A stretch of DNA of 64,000 bases. It comes from Cryptomeria japonica (Eukaryota; Streptophyta; Pinopsida; Cupressales; Cupressaceae). The position numbers were made by a program, and so were the translations under genes. Location: the NCBI RefSeq assembly GCF_030272615.1, contig NC_081410.1:115889140-115953139 (forward strand), in the 5' to 3' direction. Positions within the stretch are counted from its first letter, which is position 1. Every line of letters starts with the position of its first letter. Below are positions 25,241 to 37,539 of this stretch, in pieces. The notes below the pieces were generated by a model. It was not told the DNA's origin. It saw nothing but the letters and a program-made list of their open reading frames with translations, and did not search any database.

Positions 25241-26050
25241 TTGGTTGTCACTAACAAAATGACATTTCTTATGGTTGCGGATAGGCCATGGACTCAATCA
25301 TTGGATTATGAGGGTCTCCCCTTTCGTTGTTGGAGATGCTTCTCAACGAGTCACTTAGCTTCAGATTGTTTTCTCTCGTGTCACAAAGGTGTTGCTACTT
25401 GGTGTAAGGATGCTACTACTGATCACTTGACAGTTAATTCTTTATACTCTGGTTTTGTTGGCTCCTCTCAAAAGGACGATGTTTCCTCTCGGGATGATGT
25501 TGTGCTTCTTAATGTTGTTGATGCCTTTGTTGACCCTCTCGTTACTATTGTTGTGGCATCCTCCATCCCTGAGGCTCCCACACTTGTTGCTCCTTCTCTG
25601 CAACTTTGATCTACTCCTAGTGTATTTTCTACTATTGTTGTTATGCAGCAATAGTTTGTTGTTGTTCTGCAACAGTAGTCTGTTGTTGCAAACAAAAACT
25701 TTGCAGGGTCCTCCCTGCTGGATTCTTCTTTTGATGGTCTTAATGACAGTATTGCCTAGACTATTATTTGTCGCAAGTGGAAGGGGAAGTCTTCCCCCCT
25801 CCCCCAAACCCCTCATTTTCGTGTTTTGGGAGTTTCTCCCCATTCTTGAGTTGGGTTTTGGGTTGTTGCAAGTTTGAAAAGTTTTTTACAGTGGTCTTAT
25901 ACCTTGTTGTCAAAGGCATATATGACCTTGTTTTGTTTTGGGTGTGTGCCCTTGTTTTGTTGTCTCTCTTTTGCTGCCTATGGGTTGTTGTAAAATGAGC
26001 AAGCACCCTTGTTTTGTTGATTTCTTAATTAAAAAAACAAAAAAAACAAA
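25241..26050 (+). pseudogene. DUF4283-type ORF1 retroposon, plus-strand copy, 5'-truncated with A-rich tail
   Basis: The frame 25241-25609 reads ADRPWTQSLDYEGLPFRC then WRCFSTSHLASDCFLSC (zinc-knuckle-like, C-x2-C-x4-H-x4-C from RCWRC onward). It is followed by CHKGVATWCKDA, nearly the same as CHKGTTTCWKDA in the minus-strand copy at 22623-23057. A short Leu/Val/Pro-rich region follows. The homology continues through a CCCCCTCCCCC-rich segment (25796-25806) to an A-rich terminus (26029-26049, AATTAAAAAAACAAAAAAAAC). The A-rich end and missing 5' part fit target-primed insertion of a truncated LINE-like RNA. No convincing target duplication was found. Confidence 0.68.
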
Positions 26051-27278
26051 ATGGTAGTTTAGCATTTACATCAAACTTATTCTAAAATAATCCTATTTTC
26101 GGCACTTTATGTCTATTACCCATCATTATTCAAAGGGTTTTTTAGGTTATTATGGTGGAGGATCATATTTAGCAATTAATAATATTTACTCTCAAAGGGA
26201 ACACAACCATGGCATAAAATTTAGAATAAATCATATGTTGATCAATATTAAAGTGAAATATACTTATATGTATGAGATTTAGTCTTTCTAAGGTTGTAAT
26301 CATATAATAATATATCTTTAAAGCAATAGAATAAAACCAAATTTACAACCAAGTATTATGTTCTTTATAAGGTGTTACACAAGATTGGCATTGTGGCATA
26401 TGTGTTGGATTTACCAGATGAAGAAGAAATGATAATAAATAATGATAAAAAATTCTAAACTGTAGTTAGGATGTTGATGAAGTGTGAATATTGATATCTC
26501 ATTAAGTGGAATAGGCTACTATAGAGAGATGTTACATGGGAAGATTAAAGCTTCATGTAAAATTGTTTGTATTTAGTGTGTTGAGGATGACACTTTTTCC
26601 AACAAGAAGGTGAGAATGCACCTTAATTCTATTGATGTACTAAGACACAAAATGGTTGATATGTGGAATAAAATGCCTTTAATGTGATCATTTGATAATT
26701 TATAGAATTAATATCTAGACCAATAATGTGATCATTTGATAATTTATAGAATTAATATCTAGACCAATAATTTTCCTTATTAGGATTGTGGGTCCCTATA
26801 GCTTAATTATGGTATAATTTGGAGGTATTCTTTAGTATTTTACATCGACTCTTTGAGTTTTATGCCCATTATAAGAGTAAGGAGGTTACCCTCTCAAAGT
26901 GGCTATGTTTGATATTCAACATTCAAACATTCATTTCACTTAAAATTTTGCATGCCTTATTTTTACTTTTTTATTTGCTATCTATTTTTTCTATTATGTT
27001 CATGCATTTTATTGACTTGTGGGGTACTATTATTATGTTTGTGAAATTTTAGTAATTGTAATACAAATAATAAGATAATATGAGAGGATAATTCCATAGG
27101 GTTTTTGTAATGGAATTTTATTTACAACTACAACATAAGATAAAAAAAAATTAAGCTTTCAATTATAATATAACCCATGCCACAATTTCTTCCAAATCTT
27201 TTTCACAATTCCTTGAATGTTAAAAATCATGGAGTCTAGATTGTGTGCATGTATGTACAAGTGTATGTGTATGTTTAT
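26051..27278. other. Intergenic AT-rich sequence with a tandem duplication
   Basis: There is no gene. An exact 44-base duplication is present (listed separately). Confidence 0.45.
26681..26768. repeat. Exact tandem duplication, 44-base unit, two copies
   Basis: The unit beginning AATGTGATCATTTGATAATT and ending CTAGACCAAT occurs at 26681-26724 and again at 26725-26768 with no difference. Confidence 0.95.
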
Positions 27279-30200
27279 TGTGTAATTCCCACCAAAATAC
27301 CCTAGAGAAGTACACCTAATCTAACTACAAATAGAGATAAAAAAAAATTTAAAGGGCATCTACTAAACAACACATACATTTATAACATCCATCTAAAGCA
27401 TATCATATACATCATCTACTATATGAATCATTACAAATTACATATTAATCTTAATTACCACATTACATAACACATCTTAACATAGTTTACGCAAGTGGAA
27501 TAACATATCATATCATCTTTTCCCCTAGGGTATCTCAATGTCACTACTTAAGAGTAACATCATATAGTCTAGGTTCATTTTAAGCACCAATACCAAATGT
27601 TCCTAATTCCATATAATGCATCAATTCTATCATCATAAAGCTAACACATATCCTTCCTAACTTCATGATACTAATTCCATAATAAATCATTACTTCCATT
27701 AAGACTACCTTAGATCTAGGAATCTTATGCATAACATTAGGATTACTTTCATATACAATTACATTAACATACATCCATGATATCTAATTCAAGTCCATAT
27801 TCCATCTAAGAATCATACATCAACTTATTTAAACATACAATAAGACAACTCGTGTCGCATTCAAGAATACCATTTTATTACATACGATTTCTAGTCTTAC
27901 AATGTCACATTACATAGATTCACTTTTACAAGGTACATGATCCTTTCCTTAATACAATGCCATCATGAATACAAGAGTAATACAATACATAGAATCAGAT
28001 GCAAGTCTTCTCACATAATGAAGAACAATAGAATCCACATCCACACACTCAACTCCAATGAAGAATATCCCAATGGGAGAAGGCATCAAACCACCCGACC
28101 ATGTGGAACCAAATAGGAACCACCCCCCATGCTAGGAGATGACATGGGGTTCCAACACTCACTCAAGACCTAGGATGACACCTAACAACCATGGGACTCA
28201 AGATAGAACACAATGAACTCAACATAACAATAATCACATGACAACACAAGGTTGAAATCAACAATAGACTCTTCCAGAAGCGTACAATAAATTATGGCAT
28301 ATGGACATGGTCACATGTAGGAATGGAGTGTCATCACATGTTGTCCTCATATAAAACGGAATGTGGCCATACTTACAAGTCATGATCCTATGTGCTAGCC
28401 TCACAAAGAAGGTAAATATACACCCATAGTAGACATGCATGCTATCCTCACAAAGAAGAGCAGTCCATACTCCTAATAGTCATACAAGATACCCTCACAA
28501 AAGAAGGGTGAAAACAATCCCTTAACAGACATGGGGAGCCATCTCAACCTATGTGAGTACAAGGGAGATTGACTTTCCATCTCATATGGCCCAACCAAAT
28601 AGAATTATCTTATTAGGTGAAACCCAAACCCAATCAATTATTAAATGTTATCATTGAATTACAAAAAAGGAAAACTTTCATTGTGCCCTAGAGGTCTAGG
28701 TGCCAAGCAACCCAACTTACGCGACCTCGGTAATCACAAGGAATCCCACTCCCCCTTATCATATGTCAATCCATAGGGTAACACATAAAATCATATCACA
28801 ACACATAAAGAATGCTCACTAAAGACTTTCAAGAACAAATAACATTACTGAGAACATACTGCTCATAGATCATACATATGAACCATTACAAGCATAGGGC
28901 CTTCACCAATGCCTCATAGGTATAGTACAAATGAAAGAACAAGAAACATAACCACATCATAAACTACTGCAAATCCTCAATAGCGAGGTACAAAAAATCT
29001 CATTGGAGCCATAGAAGCAATCCTCAAACGGCAAGGCAACAACCTCTTACTGGAGCAACTTCATCATAAAGAAACTCCTCAATAGTAGGGCATAATCCCA
29101 CTTAGTGTAGCACAAAATACATCATGAAACCTCATAGAACATCATTAACCAATTAAAATTGGTCAACATAGAATTCACATGCCTCTAGGAACTCACACAA
29201 TCCATACTAGGACTTTACAGCACTAAAATTGACCTTTATGGGCCTTCTAGAGCAATTTAGCTTTCTTGGTATGTAGGTTAGCATTTCTAGTTGGCAGGGT
29301 AGAATTCCTGGAACATAGCATATAATTTTTGGTTGATTACACAGTGTTTTGGGTTCATTGGTCAACTTTCTTAGTCTGAACGTTAGCTCTCCTAGTCAGT
29401 TCGTCAGTTCTTTAGGTCTGAACTATGGCATTCTTGGTATGCATAGTGGCATTCCTGGTTAGTATGGTAGCGTTCTTGGCTAGTACAATAGCATTTATAG
29501 TAGTTTTGGTGGCATTTTTGGTAAAGTGTGCAAAATCTCAAGTTTGAAGGATCTTGAAGGTAAGGTAACTGCCCAGATTGACTGAGGAGACAAAAATGAC
29601 CTCAAGGGCATGACCAAAAGGTTGGATAAGCATTAGAAAGGGTGTAAACATGGTTTACACATCAAATGCAAGTCACATGAATGAGTTTGTAGCTCATTGC
29701 ACAATCTTAATTGCTAAATCTGCATTTTGGGAGTCTAAGTGCATGGGAGATAGCTCTAACTCTGCATAGGCCAAATAGACTTAAAAAATGCAACTCCATA
29801 CAATTAAATACCCTTGAAACATGATTACAATATATTGAAACATGGCATAGACAGTCACAGGGATCTTCATGAGCTCTTACATAGTCACAAAAATACTCAA
29901 AACATAGAGACACAACCCCTATTACAACCAGGTGTTCACAAGGAGTATAATACCAAATAAAAATTTGAAATACCAAAAAGAACATTCTACAAACACACAA
30001 AAAATCTATATACATATATGAATTTATCCACTATTCACTACACAGACAAATCAGCTCAAGAATCTCACCCAAACATAAGATCCAATCTGCAATTTTCCCC
30101 CTTTTCATTCATTTTGTTTTCGAAGGATCTAACTATAATGTCTTTCTTTTCCCCATCCATTCATTAATCATAAATAAATCATTTCATGGGAAGACACAGA

Positions 30201-31470
30201 GAAGATAAGAATTTCGGAACAACTAAAAAATGAAAGAACTCCAACCTGGAGATCACAAACCCAAGGATGAAAGCTGAAGAAAAGCTTCCACAATCCAAGC
30301 TTCCAAAATCCAAATGCAGACCAAGATCCAAGCCAAAATCCCAAAAGTTTCAATCAAAATCCTGCCCACTGGTAACCCGACAATCATCCAGAAATTTGAA
30401 ATAAATAGAAAATACACAACAAACTATGCAAAAACCCCAACCAATCAAAATAATCCAAAAATCAATATTTCTTACCTATCGTATATAGTTCCAAGGTAAG
30501 AATATTTTATTATATGTCTTACCTATTATTCCAAATTCACCCAATCAATTAGGAGGGTAGGTAAGATTAACTTTATTTTATTTTTACACCTCCCATGCAT
30601 AGTAAAGGCAATATAATAATATTATTGCTTTTTAGGAGTGTAGAAATAGAACTAGGCTTTATACCTTTATAATTATTAATAATCAAAATCAACTTAACAA
30701 CTATATCTAAAATAAATTAAATAAATCAATTAACAATAAATAAAATTTAAAGGATAAAATTAATTAAACAAAACAATATTCAATAAATTGATTAAATAAA
30801 TAACAATCAATTAAATCCAAAATAAAACCAATTAATTAATAAATTGAACATTAATAAATTCAATAATAATAAATCAAATATCCATTAATTAATTGATTAA
30901 TTATAACTTTAATAACTATTACTCAACATTAATTAATTAATTAAATAAACATTATCCAATCATAGGATAATTATCCAATCCATGATAAATCATACACACA
31001 CATAACCAACCACACATAGATAGAACAAGATACCGACTCAAGACTGGACAACACTTACACTTGACAAGACTGACAAGGTGAACATACTAGACCATGAGTA
31101 GGTGAGGGAAAACCAAGTCATCTCCAACAACTTCCATTGGGATTAGGACACGCTCAAACCTGTAAGACCAGGTGGAGTCGATGTCTGGTACCTGCAATCT
31201 TGCATCCACCGATAAACACAAAAGAACATATATACAATATCATAGTAACATGCAAGTGAAAGAGAATCACAACACCTTATCATGCTTGCGATGAGTGATA
31301 AGACATCATCCCTTTCACAAAGATAGTCACCCAATACAAACACATTTTATAAAATCATCATTATGAAGTAATGAAGTAGGGTTAGTACTATCTTCATAAG
31401 ATAGACTAAACTAGGGAAATACAATCCTTTGATACCTAAAATACAAGGTGAGTCAGGGAGGGACACTACA
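27279..31470 (-). repeat. Very long (about 4.2 kb) LTR in minus orientation, probably a gypsy-type 3' LTR
   Basis: The plus strand starts TGTGTAATTCCCACC and ends GGGACACTACA, so the minus strand runs TGTAGTGTCCC to GGGAATTACACA with TG/CA ends. A purine tract precedes it on the minus strand (31471-31484), the expected position for a 3' LTR. It has no coding content, an AT-rich block at about 30560-31000, and segments (about 28070-28175) similar to 34306-34390 in the LTR-like sequence at 33884. No second copy of the same LTR could be delimited, so the call rests on ends and PPT. Confidence 0.55.
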
Positions 31471-31484
31471 TCCTCCCCCCCTTG
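31471..31484 (-). other. Polypurine tract before the long LTR
   Basis: On the minus strand, AAGGGGGGGAGGA directly precedes TGTAGTGTCC. This is the feature that orients the LTR. Confidence 0.6.
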
Positions 31485-33678
31485 GTCTCGACTTACTCTT
31501 GGAAGTCGCCAAGAGTTAGATTGAAAGCATACAATCAACAACTCAAAACCTCTTAATCCAAATATTTCCTAGTTCAAGTAAGATAATAAAAACAAAATTT
31601 CTTTTGTTTATGCTTCAATTATCCCAAGTAAATATGTCACATAAGGGACAAAACAAGTCTCAAAACTCCTTCTAATTATAATAAGCATTTAAAATCATTA
31701 AAATATTTCCAAGAAAACCTTATTTAACCACATTTTGAAAGACTAAAACTATGATTCTTGCATCCGAGTTGGCATCTATAAGCAAGAATTGCAATAAATT
31801 TCACTATTCAAGCATGGAAATACTTCTTTAACATCTAATTGTACGCAATTAAGAAGATAGATATGCATTTTACACAATGCGCTACACATAGGAAGATCCT
31901 TAAGAAGCCACATGTTATACATCTAAATGAGGCAATTTGCAGAAACTTTCTTCATGACCGAATAAAATCAAGAAATTCTCACAACTGACAGAGATCTAGG
32001 TTCTATAATTCCCAAAAGAAAGCAATATTTGCAAAATTCAACCTACTCAGTCTCTACCACACTTCTGCTACGCTACTCTTATTCAAACATTTACATACAC
32101 ATCATCAAATCAATTATTAAAAGGAATTATAATTCATTCACTTGCATGATATAGAGACATAGACATTCAATGAGGATATGAAATCAACAGTTTATTTTTC
32201 TTTATCTACTTCACATTTCACAAATTCTTCCAATCCACTGCACTTCAAATAAACATTTCATGAAATCTATAAAATTCCAATACATGACATCTTACCAACA
32301 TATTTCATATTCTACTAATGTCATTATTATCCAATTGTTCTCTAGGGCTAGTGCACTTCTCCGCAGTGTCCTCCCTTGCACATACTATTAGAGGTTTGAG
32401 ATGAACATGTTAGAACAACATTGACATAGAATGAGGGCCCACAACTTGACATACTGAATGACCACTATGGACAACAAGGAGAAAATCCAAAAGGTGAAGA
32501 TCATTGAATACAACATTAAATCATAAAAGAGAGAAAATTTGATGGTGAATCAACCAAGAAATAAAGTGTGACAGGTGCCACCACAAGATCAAGAACATCC
32601 AAAAATCAAACTAACAACGCCACATTAATAGCTCAAATCAAAATAACCAATTCACCAAAATCCTTATCACGAGGCGACCAACATCAGTCACTCTAAAGGT
32701 AGTAGCCGCTAAACAACACCCAGGATTAGTGCCCTGGATGTGTTAGAGAGTGCACACCAACATTTTAATCATAAATATATTTACATACTCAAGTTACTTT
32801 TACCAATATTTTTGCAATGCAATCCTTTAAGATAATCTGGGCAATTATCCTTTATGAATGAATACATATGCAAGAAGATATACGCACACAATGCATATAC
32901 TCACACATGATTAATATTCAAGATATCTACCTATAGAATGATCACCTTTACCAAGTTATAGTAAAGACAAGTGTTGGTTCTTCAATTAATCACTTAGTGA
33001 CATATTTTAACACGCATAACATTAATCAATCAATTGCCTATATTAAGCATGAAACTTGATATCACAATCTTTCTTACCACCACTTAATTTCCATTTAATA
33101 CCATGCACACAAATTAAACTACATGCATATATTGCCTTACTCAGTCCTTATCTCCTACTATCCCTTAACTATAATCATTCACAAGTCAAGCATATCTAGT
33201 GATCAAGAGGCACATTCATATGGAATTGCAATACCATTGCATAAAACGCACTATCAATTCATCATGCTAGAATTCATGGAACAAACACTTTCTTTTGAAT
33301 TTGAATAGGATAAGGAGATATCATCTTGTCTTTAATCTATGCATTTGATCAAATCAAACATTTCAACAATCCACACCACACCTACTTAAGACTAAGGCTT
33401 TTATCTTAGCAACTAAATAAAGACATAATGATATGATTCCCAAATTTTCCTATACTATGTGTGCAATGCATTAAAAAAAAAAAATCTGTTCCAATATATG
33501 AGTATCAACATGATCTTTTAATCCATTGATTCATAAAACTTCATATATTATGCATGCAATGCATCAAGTTTATTTATTTGTATGTATGTATGCGTTTATC
33601 TACATAAAGGTAATAAATGTTTGCATGTGTATGGTTTTGTGTGTGTGTATTTATGTATATGTATATGTGTACATGCAA

Positions 33679-33730
<52 letters not shown>

Positions 33731-33883
33731 ATGTTTATATGTTTATATGTTCATGCATACACAAATACATATTTATGATGAAATGGAACCTAAGGTAAGG
33801 TGTTGAAAATAGGATAATAAAGAACAAATTATATAATTTAAATAAATTAAATGTTATATTTACATTCAAATTCAGGTAGTGTC
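31485..33883. other. Possible internal region of the long-LTR element; no coding sequence recognised
   Basis: The stretch lies upstream (minus sense) of the polypurine tract, where pol or a 3' spacer would be expected. No RT, integrase or chromodomain motif is visible in either strand. It may be spacer of a non-autonomous element or heavily decayed. Confidence 0.35.
33680..33734. repeat. Hexanucleotide microsatellite (ATGTAT)n
   Basis: About nine near-perfect units of ATGTAT occur in a wider TA/TG-rich patch (33640-33770). The Tyr/Met/Ile-rich and Cys/Ile-rich open frames through it are products of the repeat. Confidence 0.95.
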
Positions 33884-35598
33884 ACCCCCCGCCATGAGGC
33901 CCAGAGGACAAAACAAAATAGACAATGAAAAAGTGAATAATTTTTTTTAAAAAAGATTACATTACACATGCATAGAGATACATACATCAAGATGAATAAT
34001 GATACACATTTAACATCTAGCAACCATCCTCAAGGCCCCATAATGATGCCACACAAGGTTGGACATCATCCATAACCCAACAAAAGAACTGCTATACAAA
34101 TAACAACATTGCTCAAATGCATAGATACAAGATACATATAATATTGTTGAATATTACACATAAGAACATCATATACATTAAAATGGAACCTCAAGATACA
34201 AATCTCCAAGAGTCCCATGATGGGATGAATACATGAATTTGGTACAAAATAACAATCTTCAATCTTCTCACAAGCCTCCTCGATCATGAAGCAAGATGAG
34301 CCAAACCCAATGGGTGCCAATAGCACTCCACCCAACCGTGTGGTACCATAAGGTCCACCCCCGTGCTAGGAGATATCAGTCAGACCCACAAGGCGGAAGC
34401 AAACATACAAAGGTACCAATCAAGAACCACAAAAGAATCCACAAGATATACTCACAAGGGAATTCACAAGACAGAGTACACAAGGGCTCACAAGAGAATT
34501 AAACAATATAGATTCTAGAAGAAGCTCACAACATAAATGTCAAAGCAGACACCAAAGCCAATAACCCACTTCTAGAGGCCCGAAGCAATCCACAAAAGGA
34601 TAGACCAACATAAGATAATCAATCACTTCTGGTGTTCCAAAAATAATCCACAGAAGGAATCAAAAGATGCAAGTTACCACTAGGTAGCAATAGGGAAGAG
34701 TGTCATTTCTAGGTTGTCATGATTTACCCTAGTAGGTCTTCACTAGGTCCCTGCCCCCATCCTGGGTTACCTTGGTAACCTCTCCTGACCCCCAGCCCCC
34801 ATACAAACACTAGTGTACCACACCAACCTTTCGAAGGGACAAGATTGGTGGAAGCCATTCCAGGCACTTCTCTACTTACCTCGGCCCTATACAAGTACCT
34901 GAGTGTAAGAGAGGCATCGATGATTAATCTTTATTAATGTTATCTAGCTACCCACCCAAGTTCATTATTTTATGTTATAACTTGATTACAAAACTCCCAT
35001 TGAGTTCCCCTGGCGACCACTTTGGGTCCCAACCCCCAATGAAAGCCACTCCCCCTTCACTTGAACCTAGGAATCAAAATATATAAGTCACAAGGCCATG
35101 ACAACCAAAACACAAGGTGACAAGGATTTCAACCATAGCAAGGCTCAGTCCACTTGCTAGAAAAGATCTTCAAAAGGAGCAAGAACAATAGGCTAGGAAT
35201 GACCATCTAGCACACAAAAAATAAACCATTGATCCAAAATATTAGGAGAAGCAATAGAACAATGTCCAACAACGAAGGCTTGACTACCAAGGGAGTCATA
35301 CAAGATGCCAATATCATGACATTCAAGGATAATGCAAAACATGCACAAGAGGAACTCCAACATTGTCCTAGACTCAGGGACTGAAATACATATAAGCTAA
35401 GCAATCGGAGAATCCAACTATGATAGACTGAACATACCATTACCATGGTCTCATAAAGCCAAACATAATAGAAATTCACTCTTGACATAATTCCAAAAGG
35501 ACCAATTTATCTTCTATACATTCATGAACTCAAATTAATATTATTACCTTCCAACCCAATACATATAATTATAATTCATTTTATTCCCATATTAAGTT
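33884..35598. repeat. LTR-like sequence related to the long LTR, split by LINE-B
   Basis: It starts TGTCACCCCCCGCCATGAGG, comparable with the terminus at 27279. It carries blocks similar to the long LTR, for example CCAATGGG followed by CCACCCAACCGTGTGGTACC and GTGCTAGGAGATA (34306-34370) against CCACCCGACCATGTGGAACC and ATGCTAGGAGATGA (28092-28143). LINE-B inserted at 35598; the sequence presumably continues after 43112, but I could not find its other end. Confidence 0.45.
35583..35598. repeat. Target-site duplication of LINE-B, left copy
   Basis: ATTCCCATATTAAGTT is identical to 43097-43112. Confidence 0.95.
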
Positions 35599-35776
35599 TT
35601 TGATTAAGGTAAAAACGGGTTTTGAAGGGGCCCCGAAAACCTTTACAATTCGAGCTTAACAGAAAAAGCAACAAGAAACAAAAAGGAATAGGCCGACGAA
35701 AAGCTAGCAGAAAACCAAATAAAACCAGCTAAAGCCCCACAAAGCCAGCAAAACCGGCCAGACCCAAGAAGAAAAG

Positions 35777-37471
35777 CTAATTGATTTTTTTCAGAGCATT
35801 ATCCAGGGTGTTGCTAATCCCATGCAGTTCTTTGATGTTATCCCTGAGATTTGGGAGATCCTTAGCAAAAGCAGCCATAACTTTCTTGACACTCACCCTA
35901 GTCCTCTTGGCAGCACCACCAACTGGAGTAGCTTCACCACTACCAATCTGGATAGTCTCATCATCCATGTCAAGTTCCACCACCACCTTAGGAGAGCTAG
36001 TATGATCGAAGACCTTAGCTATATCCTCCAAATTTTTAGTGACAGTTGACAGGATATTCGGGATAATACCCATAAAAATTTTCATGGCCTCTCTCCCTTC
36101 TTCCAGTGATTTAACCTTCTCCTCCATATCCTGCTTCCATTTTATCTGCTCTTTGTCATCATTCTCCTTCTTCTCATCTGTATTTTTCCCCTTTTTTCCA
36201 GGTTCTCCAAGAGTTCATAGGTCCATCTATCATAATCCAGTCTCGCATCGGTAAGTTTTTTGACGTTATCTAGGAATAACCCGTTATTTTCCTTGTCCTT
36301 TCTTAAACTTTCCTTAGTCATATTTTCCTCAAGCTCCTTGTTCCTTTCTCTCTCGGAATTTGCATCTATTTCCTCATTATCCTTGTAATCCACATCCTCC
36401 ATAGGATCGTTGTTGTCCTTGCCAGGGCATTCGCTGTGGATAGGGCTTTCATTGTCAGACTCATTATCACCGCTTTCCTCCTCAATACCCACCTCCTCAT
36501 CTTTCTAGTCGTCATCACCATCGAAATCATCCATCTCCATTTCATTGCCTTCTTTTTCAATTTCCTTTGTTTCCATCCCAGGGGCATTCTTTCTTTTTTT
36601 GCTAGAAGATGACTTCTCCTTGTCGGAATCGCCTCCCTCCATCTTTCTCTTCCCCAGGGAGGTGGATAACCTCTTGTTTTCCAGTAGGGTGAGGGTTTTG
36701 CAATGCTCATAGATGAGCAGCAAGAGCCCACAATGGAGAACCGGACTAGAGGGATTCTTACTGTGTTTATTGAGGGACCTGGAAAGGGACCTGAAAAGGT
36801 AGTAGGGTAGGGATACCTTTTTGTCATGTCTGAAATGGTTTAAAAGAACAAAGTGGTAGGTGTGGGCCCTAGAGAAACAACCCTCAACCGTGATATATTC
36901 CATTATAGCGTTCAAAACCTAGCCCTGGATTTTCTTGATATTAGCAGCTTCATAGTAACCTCATGTGGCTTTGCCAATTCTATCCCTCTCTTTTTCCTTC
37001 TGCGGGAACAGATTAACCGCGTTTTTGGAGACTTTAAGGTCTCTAAAAAAATTAAGCCCAGTATGGGGCATGCTAGTCACAATAGATATAGATTTTAAAG
37101 GAACCATTACACCAATTTTCAGAAATTTTGGTAATGGCGAGATTCACCCTACCTTTATCATAATCTGCAAGCTTCTCCATAAAGCTAGTGAGGGATCCTT
37201 TTTCCAGTTTTGCCCACACCTTCAACATCGCTTTCCATGTTGATGGATTATCAGGTTCCTCCCTCCTTAAATCTCCTCCCATCTTCGAATTCGGATTATC
37301 AACTTTGTTCCTCTGCAAACTCAACACTCCTTTCCTGTAGTTACTCGAGATTTTGAACTGGGTGACCCACAAAGCGTGCAACGTATTATAAGAAATGGTT
37401 GGGGATCTGCCGCTCTGCCAGGCAATAATTACCTTTCCATCAAGGCAAGAATTATTCATATGCTTTGTCAT
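35777..37471 (-). pseudogene. LINE-B ORF3: unrecognised reading frame downstream of RNase H
   Basis: This is a frame of about 565 codons, recoverable in four open pieces: 37471-37073, 36915-36505, 36492-36142 and 36127-35777. They are separated by a frameshift near 37110, two stops near 36930-36985, one stop at 36505 and a shift near 36140. The N-terminal half is globular (IIAWQSGRSPTISYNTLHAL; SRAHTYHFVLLNHFRHDKK; SSPVLHCGLLLLIYEHCKTL). It is followed by a basic nuclear-signal-like patch (SSSSKKRKN), a long acidic segment rich in Asp/Glu/Asn, and a helical C-terminus (KKVMAAFAKDLPNLRDNIKE). The shape loosely recalls plant transposon-associated proteins, but I assign no function. It lies inside the target duplications, so it moved with the LINE. 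Confidence 0.65.
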
Positions 37472-37539
37472 GATTATGCGGTCCTTCCCTTCCCATATAT
37501 CTATCCCTTCGAAGGAGCACTTTAATGTTTATGTTGACA

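Noticed and set aside
27580-27774. Small minus-strand frame and several others in 27-35 kb
   Set aside because: No motif, unremarkable composition, and they lie in LTR or LTR-like sequence.
33526-33806. Open frames rich in Tyr/Met/Val or Cys/Ile
   Set aside because: They are translations of the (ATGTAT)n microsatellite.
36366-36827. 153-codon minus-strand frame overlapping LINE-B ORF3
   Set aside because: It is an out-of-register shadow of ORF3; the overlapping register (36915-36505, 36492-36142) has the coherent acidic/basic protein pattern.
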